DNA of 64,000 bases. Origin: G963668605 sp963668605. Its GTDB lineage: Bacteria > Acidobacteriota > Terriglobia > Bryobacterales > Bryobacteraceae. Below are positions 36,786 to 46,034 of this stretch, piece by piece. Each line of letters opens with the position of its first letter. Positions within the stretch are counted from its first letter, which is position 1. The notes under the pieces were generated by a model. The model made no database searches. It was not told the DNA's origin and worked only from the letters and a program-made list of their open reading frames with translations. The translations under genes were made by a program, and so were the position numbers. Where the stretch lies: the NCBI GenBank assembly GCA_963668605.1, contig OY764903.1, positions 5,952,001 through 6,016,000 of the forward strand, given 5' to 3'.

Positions 36786-39752
36786 ATGAAAATTAAGACG
36801 CTACTCGTGTGCTTTTTCGCGCTGGTCTTGCTGGCCCAGGGACAGACGGCGGCCCAACCACCGGCCAGCATCTTGCTGAAGGGGACGGTCACGGATGAAT
36901 CCGGCGCTATGATCCCAGGCGCAACGGTGATTCTGAAGGGCCCGGAGGGTGAGAAGCGATTCGGCACGAACGAATCCGGGGCATACGTGGTGACCGGAAT
37001 CACGCCGGGCAAGTACACTGTGCGGATAGAGTCCACAGGTTTCACCCCCGTGCAGAGATCCGGCCTGACGCTGCAGGCATTACGGACTTTGACGCTCGAT
37101 GCCACACTCAAGATCGCCGTGAGCAAGCAGCAGGTCACCGTCGAGGGCGAGACCAACACCGTGAGCACGGACGCTTCCAGCAACGCCGGCGCAATTATTC
37201 TGCGGGGAGCGGATCTCGAAGCTCTATCCGACGATCCCGACGACCTCGCTGCCGATCTGCAAGCGCTCGCCGGTCCCTCGGCCGGACCGAACGGAGGCCA
37301 AATTTTCATTGATGGCTTCTCCAACGGGACGCTGCCGCCGAAGGCTTCGATCCGCGAAATCCGCATCAATCAAAACCCATTTTCCTCCGAGTACGACAGG
37401 CTCGGTTTCGGGCGCATTGAGGTTTTCACGAAGCCCGGCACCGACAGGTTCCGCGGACAGGCGTTCTTCGGAATCAGCGACGGAGTTTTCAACTCGCGAA
37501 ACCCGTACTCCAACAACAAGCCGTCATTCCAGTCGCGCAATTTTGGCGGCAGCATCAGCGGGCCGCTGAATAAGAAGTCTTCGTTCTCCATCGATCTGGA
37601 GCGGCGCGAGGTTGACGACAACGCAATCATCAACGCCACCATTCTGGACAGCAGTCTGAATCCGCTGCGCCTCAGCGAATCCATCGTGACGCCGCAGCGC
37701 CGTATGCACCTCACGCAGCGCATCGACTATCAGCTCACGCCGAAAAACACCCTCGTCGGCCGCTACACATTCATGCAGAATTCGACGGAAAACGCGGGTA
37801 TCGGCGATTTCTCAATGCAATCGCGGGGCTACAATGCCGATTCGTCGAGCCACACTCTCCAGTTGACCGAAACGGCGATGGTCAGCGCCCGCGTCGTCAA
37901 CGAGACGCGCTTTCAGTTCCTCCGCAGCTCGCGCGACTCCTACGGAAACAACAGCGTTCCCACGGTCAACGTGCTGGAATCGTTCACCGGCGGCGGCTCG
38001 CAGGTGGGTCGCGCGTTCAATTACGAAGACCGCTGGGAGATTCAGAACTACACTTCGTGGACCGTAAACAAGCACGCCTTCCGCGGAGGAGTGCGCCTGC
38101 GCTACTCGTCGCAGAACGACACCTCGCCGCAGAATTTCGGCGGGACATTCACGTTCGGCGGCGGTTTCGCTCCGATTCTTGACGCCAACAACCAGCCCAT
38201 CATCGGGTCCGACGGCAAGCCGCAAACCGCGCAGATCACCTCGCTCGAGCGCTATCGCCGCACGCTGCTCTTCCAGGCACAGGGGCTTTCCGCTGCACAG
38301 ATCCGGCTGCTGGGCGGCGGCGCGACGCAGTTCTCCATCTCTGGCGGCGACCCGCTCGCGGGCGTCAATCAGGCCGATGTAGGCCTGTTCCTTCAGGACG
38401 ATTGGCGGGTCCGCTCCAATTTCACGCTCAGCATGGGCCTGCGCTACGAGACTCAGTCGAACATCAGTGATTGGTTCGACCTCGCTCCGCGCATCGGATT
38501 CGCGTGGGCGCCAGGGGCAAAAGGCGGCAAGCAGAAGACGGTCGTCCGCGGCGGCTTCGGAATGTTCTACAGCCGCGTCGACGACAACCTCACGCTGCAG
38601 ACGAATCGCTACAACGGCATAAATCAGCAGCAATACATCGTGCAGAATCCCGACTTCTATCCGTCCGTTCCGCTCATCACCGCGCTGGACGCGCAGAAGT
38701 TGCCGCAGACGGTCCGCACTCTCGACAGTAACGCCCGCGCGCCGTACATCCTGCAAAGCGCTATCGGCGTCGAACGCCAGTTACCGAAAAACACGACCGT
38801 GGCCGTGACGTTTACCAACTCCCGCGCCGAGCATCTGTTGCGTTCGCAGAACCTGACGGCACTGGGCGTTGCGCCGGCGTCGGAGCTGAACGCGAACACG
38901 TACCAGTATGGAACCGGCGGGATCCTGCGCCAGAGCCAGCTTATTACCAACGTCAACAGCCGCATGAGCAGGAACATCTCGATCTTCAGCTTCTATGTCT
39001 TCAACCACGCCAAGAGCGACACCGACGGCGCCGGCACGTTCCCCGCGAATCCGGCGGACCTCCGTGCCGATTACGGGCGCGCGTCGCTCGACGTCCGGCA
39101 CCGCTTTGTGCTCGGCAGTTCGTTCACGACGAAATACAGCTTCCGGCTGAGCCCGTTCATCATCGCCAGCTCCGGTTCTCCGTTCAACATCACGGCCGGG
39201 CGCGATCTCAACAACGACTCGGTCTTCACGGACCGGCCCGCCTTCGGAGAAGTCGGCCAGCCCGGTGTGATCGTGACGCAGTTCGGGGTGTTCAATCCCA
39301 ATCCCGCTCCGGGTGCGGTGATCATTCCGCGCAACTATGGGCAAAGCCCGGGCAGCTTCACCATTAATTTGCGGCTCAGCAAGAGCATCGCTTTCGGCGA
39401 GCGCAGTTCGGCGCAAGGCGCACCGCCCTCCGGCGAAATGCGCGGACCCGGCGGCGGTGGACCTCCCGAAGGCGGCCACGGACACAGCGGCGGTGGTCCG
39501 GGCGGCATGCGGATGAGTAGCGGAGGCGGTCACAGCATGTTCGACGGCGGCTCGGCTTCCGGGCGCTTCAGCCTCACATTTTCAGTCTCGGCGCACAATC
39601 TGCTGAACCATGTGAATCCAGGCTCGCCGATCGGCAATCTTACCTCGCCGCTCTTCGGCCAATCGACCAGCCTGGCCGGCGGCTTCGGTCCCGGTGGCTC
39701 GTCCGTGGCGAATAACCGGCGCCTCGAATTCCAAGTGCGCTTCAGCTTCTAA
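36786..39752 (+). CDS. Oar-type TonB-dependent receptor with carboxypeptidase-regulatory-like domain (2)
   Basis: A 988-aa outer-membrane receptor. The signal peptide MKIKTLLVCFFALVLLAQGQ precedes a regulatory-like domain (LKGTVTDESGAMIPGATVIL.. YVVTGITPGKYTVRIESTGF), a plug-like region (GGQIFIDGFSNGTLPPKASI) and a barrel ending FQVRFSF. About 100 residues from the end there is a Gly/His/Pro-rich insert (GGGGPPEGGHGHSGGGPGG) absent from the first receptor. The insert could be an exposed metal-binding loop or a disordered linker. No TonB-box was recognised. It follows the DUF5666-like gene by 36 bp. Confidence 0.88.
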   Translation: MKIKTLLVCFFALVLLAQGQTAAQPPASILLKGTVTDESGAMIPGATVILKGPEGEKRFGTNESGAYVVTGITPGKYTVRIESTGFTPVQRSGLTLQALRTLTLDATLKIAVSKQQVTVEGETNTVSTDASSNAGAIILRGADLEALSDDPDDLAADLQALAGPSAGPNGGQIFIDGFSNGTLPPKASIREIRINQNPFSSEYDRLGFGRIEVFTKPGTDRFRGQAFFGISDGVFNSRNPYSNNKPSFQSRNFGGSISGPLNKKSSFSIDLERREVDDNAIINATILDSSLNPLRLSESIVTPQRRMHLTQRIDYQLTPKNTLVGRYTFMQNSTENAGIGDFSMQSRGYNADSSSHTLQLTETAMVSARVVNETRFQFLRSSRDSYGNNSVPTVNVLESFTGGGSQVGRAFNYEDRWEIQNYTSWTVNKHAFRGGVRLRYSSQNDTSPQNFGGTFTFGGGFAPILDANNQPIIGSDGKPQTAQITSLERYRRTLLFQAQGLSAAQIRLLGGGATQFSISGGDPLAGVNQADVGLFLQDDWRVRSNFTLSMGLRYETQSNISDWFDLAPRIGFAWAPGAKGGKQKTVVRGGFGMFYSRVDDNLTLQTNRYNGINQQQYIVQNPDFYPSVPLITALDAQKLPQTVRTLDSNARAPYILQSAIGVERQLPKNTTVAVTFTNSRAEHLLRSQNLTALGVAPASELNANTYQYGTGGILRQSQLITNVNSRMSRNISIFSFYVFNHAKSDTDGAGTFPANPADLRADYGRASLDVRHRFVLGSSFTTKYSFRLSPFIIASSGSPFNITAGRDLNNDSVFTDRPAFGEVGQPGVIVTQFGVFNPNPAPGAVIIPRNYGQSPGSFTINLRLSKSIAFGERSSAQGAPPSGEMRGPGGGGPPEGGHGHSGGGPGGMRMSSGGGHSMFDGGSASGRFSLTFSVSAHNLLNHVNPGSPIGNLTSPLFGQSTSLAGGFGPGGSSVANNRRLEFQVRFSF

Positions 39753-39757
39753 CCGCT

Positions 39758-39965
39758 GGTGTAGTGCGGTGCAACTAAAGCCATGTATGGAGCATCCTGC
39801 CCTGGCAGCTTTTCGCAGGCTGAAGCCCACGCCACATGGTTGTGAATAACCGTCATTCTGCATGCCGCAGACTACTAGGTGAGTTGTGGGGGGCGGCTCC
39901 CCTGAGCCGCAACCCGACCCCAGGTCGGGTTGGGCCGGGTCAGTGGACCCGGCGCGGTCCAAGGG
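39758..39965. repeat. Left partial copy of the MITE-like element MT
   Basis: It begins TGTAGTGCGGTGC, matching the terminal repeat of the intact element at 55753-55910. From 39895 to 39965 it matches that element's interior closely (GGCGGCTCCCCTGAGCCGC, then the block ending GCGGTCCAAGGG). Between those blocks lie about 95 bp not present in the intact copy, including a GCCGCAGACTACTAG that resembles a terminal repeat, so this may be a composite. The similarity to the intact copy ends abruptly at CCAAGGG. Confidence 0.65.
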
Positions 39966-40227
39966 CGTGGCGTTAAAATACGCCCGGCTAGCGGACGAAA
40001 CAGGATCTGAGATTCCCGGTGCCGGCTTGAAACGGGGCGCGCATCGAGAACCTTCCGGTGAATGGGTCCCCGCACCCCCTTTCGCTGTGTCGAGCTTTCC
40101 ACTTGTGCGAGAAGGTCGTTATACGTCTAGTTGATGTGCGTGGACGTATGGGCGCCCAGGAGCAATCTCCCAGAACGCCCTTATGGGGTACCGGGCGGAT
40201 TGCTGGTACCGTGGGCTGTCGTCGCCA
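39966..40227. other. Non-coding flank of the ParA-HEPN cassette
   Basis: No convincing gene. It holds a possible hairpin ATACGTC-N15-GACGTAT near 40120-40150, then a GC-rich inverted repeat (GGGCG..CGCCC) near 40148-40182. The second could terminate the HEPN transcript, but no T-tract is visible. Confidence 0.35.
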
Positions 40228-40854
40228 CTAGACGACCGCGTCGATAGCTCTCACGATGGTCTCGATGTGGCTTGCAACAAAAGCTACGTCGGCCTGCCTT
40301 ACTGGCCACGGATCACGCGAAAGCGTCGGCTGTAAGTCACCCTCATGTGCAATCTTATTTCGGCGCTCGATGATTAACGAGAGGTTCCTGCGCAGGGATT
40401 TCGATATCGCTGTTCTGTCTCGCGGCGCCGCGCCGAGACGAGTCGCGACCTGATTCCAGAGCTCTACCGTGGAGCATAGCCGGACCGCTTCGGCAATATT
40501 GTCGGGAAGTTGAAACGTGTACCGGCTGAGTTGGGTGCGAACGCCAAGATCAAAGGCTGCACTAGCATCCATGCCAGTCCTCGAGCCGCGGATACGTTCC
40601 AACGTCTCGTTGGAAACCTGGGACTTCAGATACGCCGGCGTGGCAGTAAGGCGCCCCTCAAATATCGCTAACATCCTCTGTGCAACAAGTTCGTGAACAT
40701 AGAGATCCAGTGCAGAAACTCTCGCTACCCATTCAGATCGCAGCAGTTCATCGGGGTGAAGGACGGCCGATACATTGTTTGAGAGATAGGCGTGGAGCGC
40801 AGACAGTTCGGCACATCGTGCCCAAACTGATTCAAAATGCTGAAGGGGCGTCAC
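40228..40854 (-). CDS. HEPN-domain protein (RiboL-PSP-HEPN-like)
   Basis: A 208-aa, mostly helical protein without membrane segments or signal peptide. Helical region WVARVSALDLYVHELVAQ resembles the first HEPN helix, and the C-terminal helix carries R165-N-K-I-A-H170, the Rx4-6H motif that gives HEPN proteins metal-independent RNase activity. A likely role is an RNA-cleaving effector in stress or phage defence. The start is GTG at 40854, 7 nt after the ParA stop, so the two genes are co-translated. Codon use is more AT-rich than the flanks. The HEPN call is by motif and shape, not by search. Confidence 0.65.
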   Translation of the reverse strand: MTPLQHFESVWARCAELSALHAYLSNNVSAVLHPDELLRSEWVARVSALDLYVHELVAQRMLAIFEGRLTATPAYLKSQVSNETLERIRGSRTGMDASAAFDLGVRTQLSRYTFQLPDNIAEAVRLCSTVELWNQVATRLGAAPRDRTAISKSLRRNLSLIIERRNKIAHEGDLQPTLSRDPWPVRQADVAFVASHIETIVRAIDAVV

Positions 40855-40861
40855 CGGATAT

Positions 40862-41902
40862 TCACTTCGTTAGCGCAAACACCTTTTCCGCAAATGCCTC
40901 AAACGCCGTATAGAATACATCCATACTTTTCTTGGTTTGTTTCCAAACGGCACCCTGCTGGTCTACTTGCCCAGCGGTGAGCGCATACACGGGAACTTGA
41001 TGTTCTTGAGACAAGGCAATGATGCTGTTGAAATCGGCGACCTCCATAATTGGATGCCATGATTCGGCGCCAATGCGATTCTTGAAGTAGCCGATCGGGA
41101 TCATTCCCGCCTTCTCAAGGACTGGAACAAGGATGTTCTTGAGTCCATCAATCAATTGGTCGATCCAATTTTGAAAAGCCTTGCTTGCTTTGCCCATGCG
41201 GGGCCGGTACTTCTGGATTACGGCCCCGATGAAAATTGCATGAGGCTTCGGGAAAGGGTAGTCTGCTTTGGTCAACGTATCAATTCCGAATGCAGTATCA
41301 GCCCACGACTTCCATCGCGGTAGCACTTTTGCTAGTGAACTCAAAGCCATGGCTGAGAAATAATCTGGATGCAGCGGGACAATGAAAAAGTCCGATGTCG
41401 TCAAGAGGTTCTGATTGACGGGCCCAAGGCTCGGGCTCATGTCGACCAAGACATACTCAGCTTTGTATTTCTCCGCCGTCTGGTCCAATAAGAAACGCAG
41501 GGAACCGGGGAGATTGCGCAATGTTAGAAGTGAACCGCTGAGTTCTTGGGCGATTCCAAGGGTTGTTTCATATTCGGCAAGCTCTATATGGCCCGGCAGC
41601 AGAAATAGGTTATCGACTCCCGAAACTGCTAAGCACTCTACCGGCGCGATCTGACGCGGCTGAGACTCGAATGCTGGAGCGAGACCATCTTTGACATTAT
41701 TCGGCGGCGCCCCATTGTAGATCGCTGAAAGATCATCCACCTTCTTGAATCCCATCACCATGCCGGTCAAATTACATTGAGGATCGAAATCCGCCAAAAT
41801 GACGCGCTTCCCCTTTAGGGCCATCATCCACCCAAGGTTGAAAGCCGTCGTGGTCTTGCTAACGCCACCCTTATGGTTGAATAGACAAATGATCTTAGCC
41901 AT
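40862..41902 (-). CDS. ParA/MinD-like ATPase paired with a HEPN protein
   Basis: A 346-aa P-loop ATPase. The deviant Walker A is HKGGVSKTTTAFNLG (K11 to T18; Ser replaces the usual second Gly), A' is ILADFDPQCNLTG and Walker B is YVLVDMSPSLGPVNQN. No ParB or parS is visible, so a plasmid-partition role is unlikely. The C-terminal half has a large helical insertion (RPRMGKASKAFQNWIDQLIDGLKNIL). It is the first gene of a two-gene unit with the HEPN protein. The base composition is lower in GC than the surrounding chromosome. A palindromic operator-like site lies 10 bp upstream. Confidence 0.8.
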   Translation of the reverse strand: MAKIICLFNHKGGVSKTTTAFNLGWMMALKGKRVILADFDPQCNLTGMVMGFKKVDDLSAIYNGAPPNNVKDGLAPAFESQPRQIAPVECLAVSGVDNLFLLPGHIELAEYETTLGIAQELSGSLLTLRNLPGSLRFLLDQTAEKYKAEYVLVDMSPSLGPVNQNLLTTSDFFIVPLHPDYFSAMALSSLAKVLPRWKSWADTAFGIDTLTKADYPFPKPHAIFIGAVIQKYRPRMGKASKAFQNWIDQLIDGLKNILVPVLEKAGMIPIGYFKNRIGAESWHPIMEVADFNSIIALSQEHQVPVYALTAGQVDQQGAVWKQTKKSMDVFYTAFEAFAEKVFALTK

Positions 41903-41911
41903 TGCAATCTC

Positions 41912-41925
41912 GTGTTTAGAAACAC
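41912..41925. promoter_or_regulatory. Palindrome upstream of the parA-like gene
   Basis: GTGTTT-AG-AAACAC, perfect 6-bp arms with a 2-bp centre, 9 bp before the ATG at 41902. The position is right for an autoregulatory operator. ParA-family proteins often repress their own promoter, but binding here is inference. Confidence 0.45.
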
Positions 41926-42163
41926 ACCGAGCTTATCACAAAGCGGGTCGGGGGCTCGGCTGGTGCCCCAAAGCCAACGGGCCGTTAACGGACCTCTGCA
42001 TGTGCTGCGGAGTCCCGATCTGCGAAGTGTCGCTGCCGCGCGTGGCGATAGATCTTGTGACGAGCCCATCACACTAGTTGGAGCATGCGCGGTCCATTTT
42101 GACGAAACGTTGCCAAACCGGACAGGTGAACGGCGACCCACTTTTCCTTGGGGAGAGCCTCCT
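41926..42163. other. Non-coding DNA upstream of the parA-like gene
   Basis: Nothing convincing encodes protein here. Frames of up to 110 codons exist but lack a ribosome-binding site or recognisable sequence. It may hold the promoter of the ParA-HEPN unit; I could not place -35 and -10 boxes with confidence. Confidence 0.3.
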
Positions 42164-42204
42164 GGGACCGCCCCCGTAAACCCTGGAATTATTGCCGCAC
42201 TACA
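42164..42204. repeat. Right partial copy of the MITE-like element MT
   Basis: GGGACCGCCCCCGTAAACCC followed by ..ATTATTGCCGCACTACA matches the right end of the intact element at 55869-55910 with few differences. It begins exactly where the left partial copy at 39758-39965 stops, so together they look like one element split by 2.2 kb. Confidence 0.65.
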
Positions 42205-42241
42205 CGAGCCGCGGAAAGCCTCCGTAGAAACGGTCACACTC

Positions 42242-42286
42242 TAAAGACAAAACAGCCGTGCCGGACGCAATGTCGTCCGGCACGGC
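42242..42286 (-). terminator. Intrinsic terminator after ahcY
   Basis: Perfect 12-bp stem GCCGTGCCGGAC / GTCCGGCACGGC (42255-42286) with an 8-nt loop. Read on the minus strand it is followed by TGTTTTGTCTTT. It lies 26 bp after the ahcY stop. Confidence 0.92.
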
Positions 42287-42311
42287 CACTTTGAAATTAC
42301 TCAGCTCTCTC

Positions 42312-43742
<1,431 letters not shown>

Positions 43743-43777
43743 CGGGTGGTGTTCCTTTTTTCTATCGACAAATCACG

Positions 43778-43789
43778 ATATGTTGATAT
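43778..43789. promoter_or_regulatory. ATAT-N4-ATAT inverted repeat between ahcY and the ArsR fusion gene
   Basis: In the 65-bp divergent gap, CGATATGTTGATATAT contains ATAT-GTTG-ATAT, centred 35-40 bp from each start codon. ArsR-type repressors bind short AT-rich inverted repeats overlapping promoters, so this is a plausible operator for the neighbouring regulator. No riboswitch fits in so short a space. Confidence 0.4.
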
Positions 43790-43807
43790 ATTAATAGAAA
43801 AGCACAC

Positions 43808-44746
43808 ATGCCGTCAATCCTCAAATCGCTCCGCCTGTTGGCCGACCCCAACCGTTTACGCATCGTTCTGCTGCTGGAGCGCGAAGAACTCTCGGTGGCC
43901 GAACTTCAGGAGATCCTCGCCACCGGCCAGAGCACGATCTCGACGCAGCTCGCGCAGCTCAAGCAGGCGGGACTGGTTGAGGACCGGCGCACGGGCAAAA
44001 ACATTCTCTACCGGCTGACTCCCTCCAACGGGGGCGGCGAGCGTCTCGAAGCGCTGGTCGCGCTGCTGCGTGAAAGCGCGTCGGAGCTGCCCGAAACCGC
44101 GCAGGACCTCGATGCCCTCCAACTCACGCTCGCCAAGCGCGAAGACAAAGTGCGCGCCTATTTTGACGAACTCGCCGGCAAGTTCGGGCGCGAGTACGTG
44201 CCGGGGCGTTCCTGGCGCGGTCTCGCCGAAACCCTGCTGCAACTCATGCCGCCCATGGTGATCGCCGATCTCGGAGCGGGCGAAGGCACTTTTTCACAAC
44301 TGTTGGCCCGCCGCGCTAAGCGCGTGATCGCAATCGACAATTCCGAAAAGATGGTGGAGTATGGCGCGGAACTCGCGCGCCGACATGGCGTCAAGAATCT
44401 GCGCTACAAACGCGGCGATCTGGAGGCCGTGCCGATTGCCGACCAAACGGTGGATCTCGCCTTCTTCAGCCAGTCGCTGCACCACGCCCAGCATCCGCAG
44501 CGCGCGGCCGCCGAGGCGTACCGCATCCTTAAACCGGGCGGCCGCATCGTCGTGCTCGATCTGGTGAAACACCATGTCGAGGAGGCGCGCGAACTCTACG
44601 CCGACCTATGGCTGGGCTTCACCGAAGTTGAGGTGCGGCGCTTTCTGCGCGGCGCGGGTTTCCAGGGCGTATGGACTTCGGTGGTGCATCGCGAAAGTGA
44701 AGCGCCCCACTTTGAAACGCTGCTCGCGGTCGCCGACAAGCCGTGA
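43808..44746 (+). CDS. ArsR-family regulator fused to a SAM-dependent methyltransferase
   Basis: A 312-aa two-domain protein. Residues 1-70 are an ArsR winged helix (LRLLADPNRLRIVLLLEREEL, then GQSTISTQLAQLKQAGLVED). Residues from about 130 are a class I methyltransferase (ADLGAGEGTFSQLLARRA, AIDNSEKMVEYGAELA, and LKPGGRIVVLDLVKHH). No metal-binding ArsR cysteine pair (CxC) is present. Placed divergently to ahcY, it probably senses SAH or SAM through the methyltransferase domain and controls ahcY, as the ArsR-type SahR does in Proteobacteria. That analogy is inference. It is convergent with the exchanger gene with one base between. Confidence 0.87.
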   Translation: MPSILKSLRLLADPNRLRIVLLLEREELSVAELQEILATGQSTISTQLAQLKQAGLVEDRRTGKNILYRLTPSNGGGERLEALVALLRESASELPETAQDLDALQLTLAKREDKVRAYFDELAGKFGREYVPGRSWRGLAETLLQLMPPMVIADLGAGEGTFSQLLARRAKRVIAIDNSEKMVEYGAELARRHGVKNLRYKRGDLEAVPIADQTVDLAFFSQSLHHAQHPQRAAAEAYRILKPGGRIVVLDLVKHHVEEARELYADLWLGFTEVEVRRFLRGAGFQGVWTSVVHRESEAPHFETLLAVADKP

Positions 44747-44747
44747 A

Positions 44748-46034
44748 CTAGCGCGCCTCACTCCGCGTCACATGACGCCGCCACATGACTGCAAACAGGC
44801 GCAACGCCTCGGGATTGCGCTTGCCCGCCAACATGCGTACCACTTCAATGCCGGACCACGCGAAATAGAGGTAGGTCACCCACAGGTGAATGTGTGTCGC
44901 CAGAAATCCGAGCGCTCCCGGACCCGGCGTTATCGGTGAAAGCGCAAACTGAAGCGCCCACAATCCGAAGAGCGTCGAAGCCTCCCACCAGACCAGCTCC
45001 ATGTTGATCAAAAACAACATGCCGATCAGCGACTGCCCGAGCGTCATCGCGATTTCAAGTTCCTGCTGGCCGTCCAGCGGGATCGCCGAGGGCGTTCCGC
45101 GGCTGATCGAATAAACGATCGGCAGCATGGCGGCGAGCAGCGTCCACTGATTGATGTTGCTCGAAACCATATTCATCAGCGCCATCGACGCGCGGTCCAC
45201 GGTACGCGCCCAGTAGAACGCCGAAACCTTTTCAGGAAACTCGGAAACGAACGGTGCGACCCACTGGACGAAGACAAAGCTCGGCACGCCAATCATTGCG
45301 GAGATTGCCAGCAGGCTGCCAAGGAACGGTTCGGCGGTGAAATAGATCAGCAGGCCGCCCGCAAGAAACAACCCGCCGATCACAGCCCTGCGAACGCCCG
45401 GACGAGCTTTCACGATCGTGCGCGGAATCAACTCCATCTCGTCGACCGATTCAATATCCTCCGGCGGCATTCGGCTGAGGACTATCAGATAGGCGGCGTA
45501 GATCAGAATCAGGATTACGGCATCGAAGATCGTCAGCGACGCCTTCCACCAGACAAAGAAGAAGTACACCAGCGGAACGAGCAATCCGACAACTTCCACG
45601 CAATGCCCGTCTTCGAGCTTGATGCGTCCTAATGGCTGTTTGTGCTTTCTGCGGTAGCAGAACGCGGCGACGCAATAGATCATCGGCCAACCCAACCCGG
45701 TCAGCAACCGCAATGCGCCGGTCAGGTTCGCCATCAGCAGCGGAACCTGCTGCTTCCAGGCCAGCACAGCCTCGACGGCAAACTCGGGCAGCGTCTGAAG
45801 CCATGCCAGAATCGCGAGCGCAAAGCCTTGTGCGATGAAGTACTGCGCCGACTCGGCCGCCCAGGCGATCAACATAGCCGCCAGTAAAATCGCCGGCGCA
45901 GCCCATAGCGCCGTGCCGGGTCCCACCGGTGTGATCTCGAGCGCGGCGAAGAGCAACAAGCCGAAAACGGGCGGAGTCACCGCTGCCATTCGAAGGCGGG
46001 GATTTTTAGGATGTCTAGGTGAATTGAACGTCAT
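44748..46034 (-). CDS. CaCA-superfamily sodium/calcium exchanger-like membrane protein
   Basis: A 428-aa membrane protein with about ten hydrophobic helices. Two alpha-repeats typical of the family can be read: LPEFAVEAVLAWKQQVPLLM around residues 80-100 with NLTGALRLLTGLG, and SEFPEKVSAFYWARTVDRAS with NMVSSNINQWTLLAA later. Each carries the acidic residue expected at the ion site. A central hydrophilic loop (RMPPEDIESVDEMELIPRT) separates them. The start is uncertain: ATG at 46034 overlaps nadB by 20 nt, and ATG at 45989 is free of it. The cation specificity is unknown. Confidence 0.75.
   Translation of the reverse strand: MTFNSPRHPKNPRLRMAAVTPPVFGLLLFAALEITPVGPGTALWAAPAILLAAMLIAWAAESAQYFIAQGFALAILAWLQTLPEFAVEAVLAWKQQVPLLMANLTGALRLLTGLGWPMIYCVAAFCYRRKHKQPLGRIKLEDGHCVEVVGLLVPLVYFFFVWWKASLTIFDAVILILIYAAYLIVLSRMPPEDIESVDEMELIPRTIVKARPGVRRAVIGGLFLAGGLLIYFTAEPFLGSLLAISAMIGVPSFVFVQWVAPFVSEFPEKVSAFYWARTVDRASMALMNMVSSNINQWTLLAAMLPIVYSISRGTPSAIPLDGQQELEIAMTLGQSLIGMLFLINMELVWWEASTLFGLWALQFALSPITPGPGALGFLATHIHLWVTYLYFAWSGIEVVRMLAGKRNPEALRLFAVMWRRHVTRSEAR

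Noticed and set aside
40862..41902. Chromosome or plasmid partition parA
   Set aside because: No parB, no parS-like repeats and no replication genes nearby; the partner is a HEPN-like gene.
41912..42244. Possible 110-codon gene upstream of the parA-like gene
   Set aside because: No ribosome-binding site or similarity, and it runs through the partial MT element.
43743..43807. SAH riboswitch upstream of ahcY
   Set aside because: Only 65 bp to the divergent gene, too short for the aptamer, and no matching stem pattern.
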